From contig OZ241182.1 of NCBI GenBank assembly GCA_965199595.1, positions 3,534,001-3,598,000 on the forward strand: 64,000 nt of DNA. Direction: 5' to 3'. Positions within the stretch are counted from its first letter, which is position 1. The number at the start of each line of letters is the position of its first letter. Source of the stretch: JBBROS01 sp965199595. GTDB lineage: Bacteria > Pseudomonadota > Alphaproteobacteria > Acetobacterales > Acetobacteraceae. Positions 1 to 8,641 of this stretch are shown here, in pieces. The notes under the pieces are model-generated. The model did not search any database, was not told the origin of the DNA, and was given only the letters and a program-made list of their open reading frames with translations. Both the position numbers and the translations under genes were made by a program.

Positions 1-229
1 CGGCATGACCCGGCACTCCCTGAACCTCGACGGCACCGAGACCATCGACATCATCGGTCTCGATGACCTCGCGCCCCGCATGGACCTCACGATGGTGATC
101 CACCGTCCGGGCGGACTGACGCAGGAGGTGCCGCTGCTGTGCCGGGTCGATACGGCCGATGAGGTCGAGTACTACAAGAACGGCGGCATCCTGCAGTACG
201 TGCTGCGGCAGATGGCCCGCGCTGCCTGA
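1..229 (+). CDS. acnA: Aconitate hydratase A, C-terminal end (partial)
   Basis: This is the last 75 residues of a TCA-cycle aconitase, which interconverts citrate and isocitrate in the cytoplasm. The gene starts before the window and its codon phase begins at base 2. The residues QEVPLLCRVDT and EVEYYKNGGILQYVLRQM match the conserved end of the AcnA swivel domain, so the family call is firm although the Fe-S cysteines lie outside the window. A strong hairpin follows 11 bases after the stop, so the transcript probably ends here. Confidence 0.92.
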   Translation, partial: GMTRHSLNLDGTETIDIIGLDDLAPRMDLTMVIHRPGGLTQEVPLLCRVDTADEVEYYKNGGILQYVLRQMARAA

Positions 230-240
230 TACCACGCCGA

Positions 241-273
241 ACCCGCGGCCCCCTCCGCATGGGGGCCGCGGGT
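241..273 (+). terminator. Hairpin terminator after acnA
   Basis: A perfect 13-bp GC-rich inverted repeat (241-253 with 261-273) encloses a 7-base loop just after the aconitase stop. No U-tract follows, so it is either an intrinsic terminator of the GC-rich type or an mRNA 3'-end stabiliser. Confidence 0.7.
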
Positions 274-314
274 CGCTGACCCGGCGCGCCTGGCGTGCCG
301 GGCCGGAGGCGGAC

Positions 315-2354
315 CTGAGCCGCCTGCCCGTCAGCCTCAACCTTCGGGCCATCAGCCTGGCCGAAGGCACGCGCGCCGCACTCGCCGTCGCCGCCATCAT
401 GCTGCTCAATGAATTCCTGCACATCCCGCTGCTGGCCGAGGCCGCGCTGGCCGCGATGCTCTGCTGCCTGGGCGATGCCGGCGGCCCGATGCGGCGGCGG
501 GTACCCGCCCTGCTGGCCTTCACGGCCCTGGGCGCCATCCTCACCACCGGGTTCGGCCTGCTGCGCCCGCTCGGCCTGCCGGTCGTGGTGCCGCTCGCCA
601 CGCTGGCGATCTTCGCGCTGAGCCTCGCCCGGGTCTGGGGGCCGACGCAGATGCAGGTCGGCAACCTGCTGGTCGTGGTCACGGTGCTGGCGCTGGATCG
701 GCTGGAGTCGCCGGCGGTCGCCTTCGGGCTGGGCGGCCTGTTCGCCGCCGGCGGCGTGTGGGCCCTGGTGCTGACCATGGTGATCTGGCGCCTGCACCCC
801 TATCGCCCCACGCGGCAGGCGGTGGCGGAGGTGTTTCGCCGCCTCGGCCTGCTGGTCGGCGACCTCATGCCGCTGCTGCACTCGGCGGACATCGCCACCT
901 GGGAGGACCATGCCCGCGCCCACCGCCGCCATGTGCGCGACGGGATCGAGGCGGCGCGCACCATGGTGATGGACACGCTGCGCATCCGCGGCGGCGGCAG
1001 CGCGCGCGCCAACCAGTCGGTGATCCAGGTGGAGGCCGCGGACCAGCTGTTCGGCGTGCTGATCGCACTGTCGGACGTGCTGGAACAGGCGGACGCCGCC
1101 ACCAGGGCCCGCGCCGCCCCGGCGCTGCCGGCGCTGCACCAGGTGCTCGCCGCGCTGGCCGAAGCCACCGCGCGCGACCACGCCCGCGACGACCCGGCCG
1201 TGCAGGCCGCCACGGACGCGCTGCTGGCCGCCTTCGCGCCGCTGGAGGCCGACCCGGCGCTCGCCGGCCTTGCCGCCGCCTGCGTGGCCCGGCTGCGCAT
1301 CGCCCTGCTGCTCACCACGCCGGATGGCCTGCAGCCGGGGCGGGACGGCACGGAGCCGACGCTGCAGCGCTGGCGCGAGCGGGTGCTGGCCCCGGTGCGC
1401 GGCAACCTGAACTGGGACTCCGCCATCCTGCGCCACGCCACCCGCACCGCGGTGGTCGCCGGCCCGGCGCTCGCCTTCACGCTCTCCTTCGGCAACATCT
1501 ATGCCCATTGGCTGACCATCACCCTGGTGATGACGCTGCAGCCGTTCTTCGCCACCACCTGGCAGCGCGCGGTGGAGCGCAGCGCCGGCACCGTGCTGGG
1601 CGGCGTGCTGGCGGCCGTGCTCGCCGCCTTCGTCCACTCGCCGCTGGCCACCGCGGCGGTGCTGACCCCGCTCTCGATCGCCGCCTTCGCCCTGCGCGGG
1701 GTCAGCTTCGGCCTGTTCATGGTGTGCCTCACCCCGATGGTCGTGCTGCTCAGCGAGCTGGGGCGGCCGGGGGAGAGCGAGTTCCTGATCGCCGCGTTCC
1801 GCGCCGGGTTCACCGTGATCGGCGGCACGCTGGCGGTGCTGGGCGGCGCGCTGCTGTGGCCAAGCTGGGAGCCGCAGCGCGTGCGCCTGGCGCTCTCCAC
1901 CGCGATCCAGGCGCACGGCGCCTATGCGGAGCTGGAGCTGACGGCCCTGCTGGAGCCCGGGCGCACTCCGCCGGCCCGGCTGGAGGCGGTGCGGCGGGCC
2001 GCCGGGCTGGCCAGCAACAACCTGGAGACCGCGCTGAACCGCGCCCTGCAGGAACCGCAGCAGGCGGCCCGGCGCGAGGCCCAGACGGCGCTGGTGGTGG
2101 ACGCAGCCCTGCGCCGCCTGGCCGGCCGCCTGCTCGCCCTGCAGCACGACCCGGCCCAGGCCGGCAGCGACAGGGTGCTGCTGCAATCCTGGCGTGACTG
2201 GCTGGCGCGCGCCTTCGCGGCACTGGCGGCGGGCGAGACCCTGCCGCCGGGTCAGCCGCCGGATCGCGCCCACCCCGCCCTGGGCCGCATGGCCCGGCAG
2301 ATCGAACTTATCGCGGGGAGCCTGGCATCAGCCGCCGGAGCGGAACAACGGTAA
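315..2354 (+). CDS. FUSC-family membrane protein (aromatic acid exporter/fusaric-acid-resistance type)
   Basis: An inner-membrane protein of about 680 residues with two hydrophobic blocks, one at the N-terminus and one after mid-protein, separated by a long hydrophilic helical region. This is the layout of FUSC/AaeB/YccS-type exporters. The motif WLTITLVMTLQPFF in the second block fits the FUSC family. The substrate cannot be told. The start is uncertain: there is no ATG, GTG or TTG between the aconitase terminator and the first hydrophobic segment. A CTG at 315 has a good Shine-Dalgarno (GGAGG, 305-309, 5-base spacer), whereas ATG 159 lies inside acnA and ATG 399 would cut off the first helix. 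The 3' end overlaps the convergent MFS gene by 47 bases. Confidence 0.8.
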   Translation: MSRLPVSLNLRAISLAEGTRAALAVAAIMLLNEFLHIPLLAEAALAAMLCCLGDAGGPMRRRVPALLAFTALGAILTTGFGLLRPLGLPVVVPLATLAIFALSLARVWGPTQMQVGNLLVVVTVLALDRLESPAVAFGLGGLFAAGGVWALVLTMVIWRLHPYRPTRQAVAEVFRRLGLLVGDLMPLLHSADIATWEDHARAHRRHVRDGIEAARTMVMDTLRIRGGGSARANQSVIQVEAADQLFGVLIALSDVLEQADAATRARAAPALPALHQVLAALAEATARDHARDDPAVQAATDALLAAFAPLEADPALAGLAAACVARLRIALLLTTPDGLQPGRDGTEPTLQRWRERVLAPVRGNLNWDSAILRHATRTAVVAGPALAFTLSFGNIYAHWLTITLVMTLQPFFATTWQRAVERSAGTVLGGVLAAVLAAFVHSPLATAAVLTPLSIAAFALRGVSFGLFMVCLTPMVVLLSELGRPGESEFLIAAFRAGFTVIGGTLAVLGGALLWPSWEPQRVRLALSTAIQAHGAYAELELTALLEPGRTPPARLEAVRRAAGLASNNLETALNRALQEPQQAARREAQTALVVDAALRRLAGRLLALQHDPAQAGSDRVLLQSWRDWLARAFAALAAGETLPPGQPPDRAHPALGRMARQIELIAGSLASAAGAEQR

Positions 2355-3438
2355 GCAGCGCCAGCCCGCCGATCGCGGCCATCGGCAGGAACACCAGGCC
2401 GTGGAACCGGCCGTAGAACTGCCCGGTCAGCCAGACCAGCACCCCGGTGGTGAAGGAGAAGCCGATGGCCGCCATCACCGCCTGCGCCATCGCCGCCCGC
2501 TGCGGCGCCATGCGGCCCAGCACCAGCATGGTGGAGAGGTGCTGGAAGGCGAAGGTGACGGCATGCAGCACCTGCACCACGGCCAGCGCGCCCACATCCG
2601 CCGTAAAGGCCGTGACCGTCCAGCGCACCAGGCAGGCCAGCGCGGCGCAGGCGGTCAGCCCGGCCGGCCCCAGCCGCTGCACCAGGTGCTTGCCCCAGAG
2701 GAACAGCGCCACCTCGGCCACCACGCCCTCGGCGATCAGCAGGCCGATCACGCTGTCGGCGATGCCAGCCGCACGCCAGTGCAGGGTGGCGAAGCCGTAA
2801 TAGGCGGCGTGGCTGCCCTGGATCAGCACGGTGGCGAGGAGGGCGAGGCGGAAGGCCGGGCTATGGAACGGTCCCTCTGCCCGCCCGGCCAGGCGCGGGG
2901 TGATGACATCCGGCACCCGCAGCGCGAACAGCCCGGCCGCCGCATAGCCCACCGCCAGCAGTACCGGCACCACGGCGGTGCCGGTGCGCGTCAGCACCAG
3001 GCCGGCGCCCGCGGTGGCCAGCATGTAGGCCACGGAGCCCCAGGCCCGCGTCGGCCCGTATTCCAGCCGCCCGGCGCGGGACAGGGCCAGCGCCACCGCA
3101 TCCATCAATGGCGCCAGCAGCGAGGCGGACACCCCCAGCACGATGGTGGCCGCGAGCAGCGGACCCACGCCATGCAGCCCCGGCAGCACCAGCGCCGCCA
3201 GCGCCGCGGCTCCCCCGGCCGCCACCAGCACCAGGCGCCGCCCCAGCCGATCCGCCACCCAGCCGCCGCCGGGCACCGCGACCACGCGCAGCGCGGAGGC
3301 GAGGCCGAGCACCAGGCCGATCTGCCCGGCCGTCAGCCCCCGGTCCGCGAACCAGAGCGGCAGGTAGGCGGTGCTGACCGCGCCCGCCCCGAAGAACGCC
3401 GCCAGCACCAGGCCCACCCGGGTGGAGTCCGTCAGCAT
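2308..3438 (-). CDS. MFS transporter (HcaT/PPP-like)
   Basis: A major facilitator of 376 residues with about 12 hydrophobic segments, probably an inner-membrane importer or exporter. The cytoplasmic loop motif GGWVADRLGRR after the second helix is the MFS signature. The N-terminal pattern, with AYLPLWFADRGLTAGQIG after helix 1, resembles the 3-phenylpropionate/nucleoside (HcaT, MFS_1_like) group, but the substrate is not determined. It is convergent with the FUSC gene and overlaps its end. sufE lies just upstream on the same strand with a gap of 22 bases. Confidence 0.82.
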   Translation of the reverse strand: MLTDSTRVGLVLAAFFGAGAVSTAYLPLWFADRGLTAGQIGLVLGLASALRVVAVPGGGWVADRLGRRLVLVAAGGAAALAALVLPGLHGVGPLLAATIVLGVSASLLAPLMDAVALALSRAGRLEYGPTRAWGSVAYMLATAGAGLVLTRTGTAVVPVLLAVGYAAAGLFALRVPDVITPRLAGRAEGPFHSPAFRLALLATVLIQGSHAAYYGFATLHWRAAGIADSVIGLLIAEGVVAEVALFLWGKHLVQRLGPAGLTACAALACLVRWTVTAFTADVGALAVVQVLHAVTFAFQHLSTMLVLGRMAPQRAAMAQAVMAAIGFSFTTGVLVWLTGQFYGRFHGLVFLPMAAIGGLALLTVVPLRRLMPGSPR

Positions 3439-3460
3439 GGGAGCCGCGCGGCCGCCCGGT

Positions 3461-3907
3461 TCAGGCGGGGGCGAGCCCGGCGCGCGCGGCCTCGCGGATG
3501 CGGCCCACCATCGCGGTGATGCCGTTCTTGCGGTTGCTGGTCAGCTCCGGCATGCCGAGGTTCTCGAGGAAGGCGGTGTCCGTCGCCATCACCTCGGCCG
3601 GCGTGCGGCCGGAATAGACCCGCAGCAGCAGCCCGACCACGCCCGCGACCAGCATGGCGTTGGAGGTTCCCGCCAGCATCAGCTTGCCGTCCTGCAGCGC
3701 CGCCTCCAGCCACACCTTGGCGAGGCAGCCCGGCACCAGGTGCGCCGCATCCTGCCACTCGGGCGGGAAGGCCGGGATGCGCTTGGCGTAGTCCATGAGC
3801 TGCATGAACTGCATCTCGCCATCGTCGAGGAACTCGAACTCCTCGCGGATGGCCTCGATGGCCGCCTGGGCGCTGGGTTCGGCGGGATGGACGAAGGGGT
3901 CGGTCAT
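3461..3907 (-). CDS. sufE: Cysteine desulfuration protein SufE
   Basis: SufE accepts persulfide sulfur from the desulfurase SufS and passes it to the SufBCD scaffold for Fe-S cluster assembly. The 148-residue product has the usual SufE length and carries the acceptor cysteine at residue 61 in HLVPGCLAKVW. The start is placed at MTDPFVHP: the open frame runs 20 codons further upstream, but that part is not SufE-like. No other suf genes are in the window, so this is a stand-alone copy. Confidence 0.9.
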   Translation of the reverse strand: MTDPFVHPAEPSAQAAIEAIREEFEFLDDGEMQFMQLMDYAKRIPAFPPEWQDAAHLVPGCLAKVWLEAALQDGKLMLAGTSNAMLVAGVVGLLLRVYSGRTPAEVMATDTAFLENLGMPELTSNRKNGITAMVGRIREAARAGLAPA

Positions 3908-3973
3908 GCCCGGCATGTGCGAGGCTGTGCCGGGTCCGTCAAGCCGTGAAAGGCTGGCACGTCCCACAAACGA

Positions 3974-4001
3974 GAATGGCCCCGCCGAAGCGGGGCCATT
4001 C
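3974..4001 (-). terminator. Hairpin terminator downstream of the small lipoprotein gene
   Basis: A perfect 12-bp stem (3974-3985 with 3990-4001) closes a CGAA tetraloop. It lies 24 bases beyond the stop of the lipoprotein gene and upstream of sufE, so it separates the two minus-strand units. Confidence 0.75.
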
Positions 4002-4025
4002 CATCAGGCTGAGAGGGCCGGGAGA

Positions 4026-4427
4026 TCAGCTCTTGGTCAGCATGTAGTGGTAGGTGCACTTGCCGCGCATCGAGGTGACGTCGAGGCCGGTCGGCGAGGC
4101 CATGCCGGTGAGGCTCATGCCGCGCGAGGCGCGCGACGTGATGGTGCCGTCCGGAGCGATCATGCCGCGGGCGCCGTTCAGGGTGAACGTGTTGTTCGCC
4201 ATGACGCGGACGGACACGGGGCGCGTCATCTTGGCGCAGCCGCGCGGCAGTTCGGCGGCGGTGTCGGCCATGCCCTTGTACATGCCGGTCATCGGGCCCG
4301 ACATCATCATCGGGGCCGGCGGGGGCGGCGGCGGGGCTTCGGCCATGGGCGGCGGCGGCGGCGGGGTGGTGGCGCAGCCGACGACGGTGCCGGCGAGCAA
4401 CAGGGCGGTGAGGATCTTGGTACGCAT
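4026..4427 (-). CDS. Small proline-rich lipoprotein, function unknown
   Basis: A 133-residue exported protein. A short lipoprotein signal peptide ends in TVVGC with the lipid-bearing cysteine at residue 18, followed by a proline-rich stretch of two P6 runs (about residues 22-36). The mature part has two cysteines (in RGCAK and GKCTYHY) that could pair. I do not recognise the mature domain. The gene stands alone, with a terminator downstream and about 60 bases to the convergent-side end of hslU. Confidence 0.75.
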   Translation of the reverse strand: MRTKILTALLLAGTVVGCATTPPPPPPMAEAPPPPPPAPMMMSGPMTGMYKGMADTAAELPRGCAKMTRPVSVRVMANNTFTLNGARGMIAPDGTITSRASRGMSLTGMASPTGLDVTSMRGKCTYHYMLTKS

Positions 4428-4488
4428 CGAGAGTCTCCGTGAACGAATCTACAACGGGTTTATACATGCCACGATTGCACGATATCAC

Positions 4489-5802
4489 CTACAGTATGAA
4501 ACGGCTCAGGTCACCTTTTGCTGCCAAGGGTGCGACACGCTCGTTCACATATGCGGCATCCACCCACAGGCTCTCGCCGCTGCGGTCCGTCGCGGTGAAG
4601 CTGATCTCCTCCAGCAGCCGCTCCAGAACCGTCGCCAGCCGCCGGGCCCCGATGTTCTCCACCCGGTCGTTGATGTCCGCCGCAAGCCCCGCCAGCGCGT
4701 CCACCGCATCGGGCGCGAAGCCCAGCGTCACGCCCTCCGTGCCCATCAGCGCCGTGTACTGCGCCAGCAGGTTGTGCTCGGGCTCCACCAGGATGCGCCG
4801 CAGGTCATCCCGCGACAGCGGCGCCAGCTCCACCCGGATCGGCAGGCGGCCCTGCAGCTCCGGCAGCAGGTCCGCCGGCTTGGCCAGGTGGAAGGCCCCG
4901 GAGGCGATGAACAGCACGTGGTCGGTCTTGACCGGGCCATACTTGGTGGTGACGGTGGTGCCCTCGATCAACGGCAGCAGGTCCCGCTGCACCCCCTCAC
5001 GGGACACGTCGGCCCCGCGGGAGCCGCCTTCGGTGCTGCGGGCGCACACCTTGTCGATCTCGTCCAGGAAGACGATGCCGTTCTCCTCGGCGTGGGTCAC
5101 GGCATCCTTGGTCAGCTGGTCGGTGTCCAGCAGCTTGTCCGCCTCCTCCCGCGCCAGCGCCACGCGGGCGGCGCTGACGGCCATGCGCTTCTTCTGCTCG
5201 CGCTTGCCGAACATGCCCTTCATCATCTCGGCCATGTTCGCCATCTGCTGCGGCGGCATGCCGGGCACCTCGATGCCCACGGGCGCCGTGTCCTGCAGCG
5301 CCACCTCGATCTCCTTGTCCTCCAGCTCGCCCTCCCGCAGCATGCGGCGGAACTTGGCGCGCGTGTCGGCGGAGGCGCCCTCGCCCACCAGCGCCGTCAC
5401 CAGCCGATCCTCGGCCGCCAGCTCCGCCCGGGCCTGCACGTCCTTGCGGCTGGTCTCGCGCAGCATGACGATGCTGGCCTCCACCAGGTCGCGCACGATG
5501 CTGTCCACGTCCCGGCCGACATAGCCGACCTCGGTGAACTTGGTGGCCTCCACCTTGATGAACGGCGCCTGGGCCAGCCGGGCCAGCCGGCGGGCGATCT
5601 CGGTCTTGCCGCAGCCGGTGGGCCCGATCATCAGGATGTTCTTCGGCACCACCTCCTCGCGCATCCCCTCGGGCAGCTGCTGCCGGCGCCAGCGGTTGCG
5701 GAGTGCTATGGCGACAGCGCGCTTGGCGTCGTTCTGCCCGACGATGAAGCGGTCAAGCTCACCCACGATCTCGCGCGGCGAATAGGTCGGGACGTCCATC
5801 AC
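4489..5802 (-). CDS. hslU: ATP-dependent protease ATPase subunit HslU
   Basis: HslU is the AAA+ unfoldase that feeds substrates into the HslV peptidase in the cytoplasm. The 437-residue protein has Walker A GPTGCGKT at residues 60-67, Walker B VFLDEIDKV, an inserted I-domain in the middle, and the conserved C-terminal tail ending RFIL that docks into HslV. Its ATG overlaps the hslV stop by 4 bases, so the two are translationally coupled. A second ATG one codon later is equally possible. Confidence 0.96.
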   Translation of the reverse strand: MMDVPTYSPREIVGELDRFIVGQNDAKRAVAIALRNRWRRQQLPEGMREEVVPKNILMIGPTGCGKTEIARRLARLAQAPFIKVEATKFTEVGYVGRDVDSIVRDLVEASIVMLRETSRKDVQARAELAAEDRLVTALVGEGASADTRAKFRRMLREGELEDKEIEVALQDTAPVGIEVPGMPPQQMANMAEMMKGMFGKREQKKRMAVSAARVALAREEADKLLDTDQLTKDAVTHAEENGIVFLDEIDKVCARSTEGGSRGADVSREGVQRDLLPLIEGTTVTTKYGPVKTDHVLFIASGAFHLAKPADLLPELQGRLPIRVELAPLSRDDLRRILVEPEHNLLAQYTALMGTEGVTLGFAPDAVDALAGLAADINDRVENIGARRLATVLERLLEEISFTATDRSGESLWVDAAYVNERVAPLAAKGDLSRFIL

Positions 5803-6359
5803 AGGCTCTCCACGATGACGTTGGCATTGGTATAGACGCAGATCTCACCCGCGATCCGCATGGCCCGGCGCGCCACCTCCTCCGCACTCAGCCCCTCCAC
5901 GTCCATCAGCGCCCGCGCCGCCGCCAGCGCGAAGTTGCCGCCGGAGCCGATGGCGATCACCCCGTCATCGGGCTCCAGCACGTCGCCATTGCCCGTAAGC
6001 GTGTAGCTGTGGTGCTCGTCCGCCACCGCCATCATCGCCTCCAGCCGGCGCAGGTAGCGGTCGGTGCGCCAGTCCTTCGCCAGCTCCACGCAGGCGCGTT
6101 CCAGCTGGTTCGGGAACCGCTCCAGCTTGGCCTCCAGCCGCTCCAGCAGCGTGAAGGCGTCCGCCGTGGCCCCGGCGAACCCGGCGATCACCGCGCCGCC
6201 GGACCCGATGCGGCGCACCTTGCGGGCGTTGCCCTTGATGACGGTCTGCCCGAGCGTCACCTGGCCATCGCCCGCCATCGCCACCCGGCCATCCCGCCGG
6301 ACACAGAGGATGGTGGTGCCGTGCCAGCCGATGGGGTCGTTTGGATTGCTTTGCATCAT
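5799..6359 (-). CDS. hslV: ATP-dependent protease peptidase subunit HslV
   Basis: HslV is the proteasome-like threonine peptidase of the HslUV complex. The catalytic N-terminal threonine is residue 15 in WHGTTILCVRR, exposed by removal of a 14-residue propeptide. The later motifs GDGQVTLGQ and GSGGNFALAAARAL are typical, and the length of 186 is normal. It is the first gene of hslV-hslU and is divergent from hisB across about 108 bases, the usual alphaproteobacterial neighbourhood. I saw no convincing sigma-32 promoter upstream. Confidence 0.96.
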   Translation of the reverse strand: MMQSNPNDPIGWHGTTILCVRRDGRVAMAGDGQVTLGQTVIKGNARKVRRIGSGGAVIAGFAGATADAFTLLERLEAKLERFPNQLERACVELAKDWRTDRYLRRLEAMMAVADEHHSYTLTGNGDVLEPDDGVIAIGSGGNFALAAARALMDVEGLSAEEVARRAMRIAGEICVYTNANVIVESL

Positions 6360-6467
6360 GGCGGCCTAGGTGGGTGGGCCGCGCCCGCTGCACAAGATCT
6401 AGGCAGACCCGCCCCACGGCGACACGCCCGGCTGGCGCCCCACCCGCCCCTGCGCTAACACCCGCCC

Positions 6468-7058
6468 ATGGCCAGAACCGCCGAGATCACCCGCACCACC
6501 TCCGAGACCGACATTACCGTCCTGCTCAACCTGGACGGCACCGGGCAATGCGCGGCCGCCACCGGCATCGGCTTCCTGGACCACATGCTCACCGCCCTGG
6601 CCCGGCACAGCCTGTTCGACCTCGAGGTCCAGGCCACCGGAGACCTGCATATCGACGACCACCACACCACCGAGGACGTGGGCATCGTCATCGGTCAGGC
6701 CATCACCCGCGCCCTGGGCGACAAGCGCGGCATCCGGCGCTTCGGCCATGCCGTCGCGCCCATGGACGAGGCGCTGATCGAGGCCGCGGTGGACCTTTCG
6801 GGCCGGCCCTTCCTGGCCTGGACCGTGGGCTTCGGGCGCGACACCATCGGCACCATGGACACGGAGCTGTTCGAGGAGTTCTTCCGCGCCCTGGCGATGA
6901 ACGGGCTGATGACGCTGCACGTCACGCAGAAGGCCGGGCACAACGCGCACCACGTGGCGGAGGGCTGCTTCAAGGCCGTCGCCCGGGCGCTGCGGGCCGC
7001 GACCGAGCCGGACCCGCGCGCCGGCAACGCCATTCCTTCGACGAAGGGCAGCCTGTGA
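6468..7058 (+). CDS. hisB: Imidazoleglycerol-phosphate dehydratase HisB
   Basis: HisB catalyses the sixth step of histidine synthesis, dehydration of imidazoleglycerol phosphate. The 196-residue protein is the monofunctional type, without a phosphatase domain. Metal-binding motifs are visible as GFLDHML and DDHHTTED near the N-terminus and HNAHHVAE near the C-terminus. It opens the his operon, and its TGA overlaps the GTG of the next gene by 4 bases. Confidence 0.96.
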   Translation: MARTAEITRTTSETDITVLLNLDGTGQCAAATGIGFLDHMLTALARHSLFDLEVQATGDLHIDDHHTTEDVGIVIGQAITRALGDKRGIRRFGHAVAPMDEALIEAAVDLSGRPFLAWTVGFGRDTIGTMDTELFEEFFRALAMNGLMTLHVTQKAGHNAHHVAEGCFKAVARALRAATEPDPRAGNAIPSTKGSL

Positions 7059-7426
7059 GGGGCTACACCGCGCACCTGAAGCCGGGCCGCAGCCCCGTGC
7101 TGGTGCGCGAGGGCTTCAGCTGGGCCGCGTGGCTGTTCGGCCCGCTGTGGCTGGCGGCGCACCGGGCCTGGATTCCGGCTGCGCTGCTGGGTGCCGTCAC
7201 CATTGGCGTTTGGGTGCTGCTGCCGCGGCCTGTCGTCATGATCCTGGGCTTCGGCCTCGGCTGGCTCACCGGCCTGCTGGCGCAGGACATGCGCCGCTGG
7301 TCGCTGGAGCGGCGCGGCTACGTGATGGCGCATGTGCTCTCCGCCCGCGACGAGGAGACGGCGCTGGGCCGGCTGCTGACCTTCCGCCCCGACATCGCCG
7401 CCCGCCTGGCCGCACCGCTGCAATGA
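7055..7426 (+). CDS. DUF2628 membrane protein inside the his operon
   Basis: A 123-residue protein with two to three hydrophobic segments around residues 25-75. The segment EGFSWAAWLFGPLWLAAHR matches the DUF2628 family, small inner-membrane proteins of unknown role. GTG 7055 is chosen because it overlaps the hisB stop (GTGA), like the other junctions of this operon. The stop then overlaps hisH by 4 bases. It has no known role in histidine synthesis. Confidence 0.8.
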   Translation: MRGYTAHLKPGRSPVLVREGFSWAAWLFGPLWLAAHRAWIPAALLGAVTIGVWVLLPRPVVMILGFGLGWLTGLLAQDMRRWSLERRGYVMAHVLSARDEETALGRLLTFRPDIAARLAAPLQ

Positions 7427-8091
7427 GCACCCCCGTCATGCAGGTTGCGGTGGTGGATTACGGCAGCGGCAACCTGGCCTCCGCCGCCCGCGCGCTGGAG
7501 ACCGCCGCCGCACGCGACGGTATCTCTGCGATGATCGAGATCACCTCGGACCCGGCCCGCGTGGCCGCGGCGGACCGTGTGGTGCTGCCGGGCCAGGGGG
7601 CGTTTGCGGACTGCGCGGCGGGGCTCTCGGCCGTGCCGGGCCTGCGCGGTGCAGTGGAGGCCAGTGCCGAGGCGGGCCGGCCGTTCCTCGGCATCTGCGT
7701 CGGCATGCAGCTGATGGCCCGGCGCGGGCTGGAACACCAGGAGACCGCGGGCTTCGGCTGGATCGACGGGGATGTCGCCGCCATGGACGCCCCCGGCCTG
7801 CGCATGCCGCAGATGGGCTGGAACGGGCTGGACTTCACCCCCGGCGCCCACCCGCTGCTGGAGGGGCTGGTGCCCGGCGACCACGTGTATTTCGTGCACA
7901 GCTACGCGCTGCGGGGCGCCGGGGCCGCCGACGTGCTGGCCACCACGGAGTATGGCGGCGCCGTGCCGGCCCTGGTGGCGCGCGGCAACCGGGCGGGCAC
8001 GCAGTTTCATGTCGAGAAGAGCCAGGAGGTCGGACTGCGCATCCTCGGCAACTTCCTGCGCTGGACGCCCTGCCCGCGCGGGACGGCGTGA
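7423..8091 (+). CDS. hisH: Imidazole glycerol phosphate synthase glutaminase subunit HisH
   Basis: HisH hydrolyses glutamine and channels ammonia to HisF. The class I amidotransferase triad is visible: cysteine 92 in FLGICVGMQLM, and the histidine and glutamate in QFHVEKSQE near the C-terminus. The 222-residue length is normal. ATG 7423 overlaps the preceding stop by 4 bases, which fixes the start ahead of a second ATG five codons later. Confidence 0.96.
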   Translation: MSTPVMQVAVVDYGSGNLASAARALETAAARDGISAMIEITSDPARVAAADRVVLPGQGAFADCAAGLSAVPGLRGAVEASAEAGRPFLGICVGMQLMARRGLEHQETAGFGWIDGDVAAMDAPGLRMPQMGWNGLDFTPGAHPLLEGLVPGDHVYFVHSYALRGAGAADVLATTEYGGAVPALVARGNRAGTQFHVEKSQEVGLRILGNFLRWTPCPRGTA

Positions 8092-8639
8092 TGGACGCCG
8101 AGCCCGCCCACAGCCTCTCCGTCGATCGCGCCACCGAGCTTTCGGATGACGACCTGGCCGTGCTGTGCGAGGCGGCGGATGCGGCCATCCTGGAAGGCGG
8201 CGGCTTCGGCTGGATCAAGTCGCCGGGCCGCCTGGCGCTGGAGCGGTATTTCCGCGGCATCCTGCTGGTGCCGGAGCGCGAGCTGTTCGTGGCGCGGCTG
8301 GATGGCGACATCGTCGGCAGCGCGCAGCTGGTGCGTCCGCCCCGCAACAACGAGGCGCAGGCCTTCGCCGCCAGCCTGATGCACGCCTTCACCGCCCCCT
8401 ATGCCCGCGGCCACGGCCTGGCCCGGCTGCTGACCCTGCGGGTCGAGGACGGCGCCCGTGCCATGGGCTACCAGGTGCTGAACCTGGATGTGCGCGAGTC
8501 ACAGCAGGCGGCGATCCATCTGTATGAATCGCTGGGCTATGCGCGCTGGGGCCGCAACCCCGCCTATGCCCGCGTCGCCGGCCGCACCGTGGCGGGCGTG
8601 TATTTCCACAAGATGCTGCAAAGCGAGCCGAAGGCCTGA
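8088..8639 (+). CDS. GNAT family N-acetyltransferase inside the his operon
   Basis: A 183-residue acetyltransferase. The acetyl-CoA loop is seen as YARGHGLARLL, followed by the GNAT motif B segment AAIHLYESLGY. The substrate is unknown. It lies between hisH and hisA with a 4-base overlap upstream and 2 bases downstream, so it is cotranscribed with them. GTG 8088 and ATG 8091 are adjacent in-frame starts and the sequence does not decide between them. Confidence 0.85.
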   Translation: MMDAEPAHSLSVDRATELSDDDLAVLCEAADAAILEGGGFGWIKSPGRLALERYFRGILLVPERELFVARLDGDIVGSAQLVRPPRNNEAQAFAASLMHAFTAPYARGHGLARLLTLRVEDGARAMGYQVLNLDVRESQQAAIHLYESLGYARWGRNPAYARVAGRTVAGVYFHKMLQSEPKA

Positions 8640-8641
8640 GC

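Noticed and set aside
87..2273. Very long minus-strand open frame opposite the FUSC gene
   Set aside because: Its translation is rich in Arg, Gln, Gly and His with no domain pattern, as expected for an antisense shadow of high-GC coding sequence.
6360..6467. Sigma-32 promoter upstream of hslV
   Set aside because: A CTTG is present on the minus strand, but no convincing -10 element is found at the right distance.
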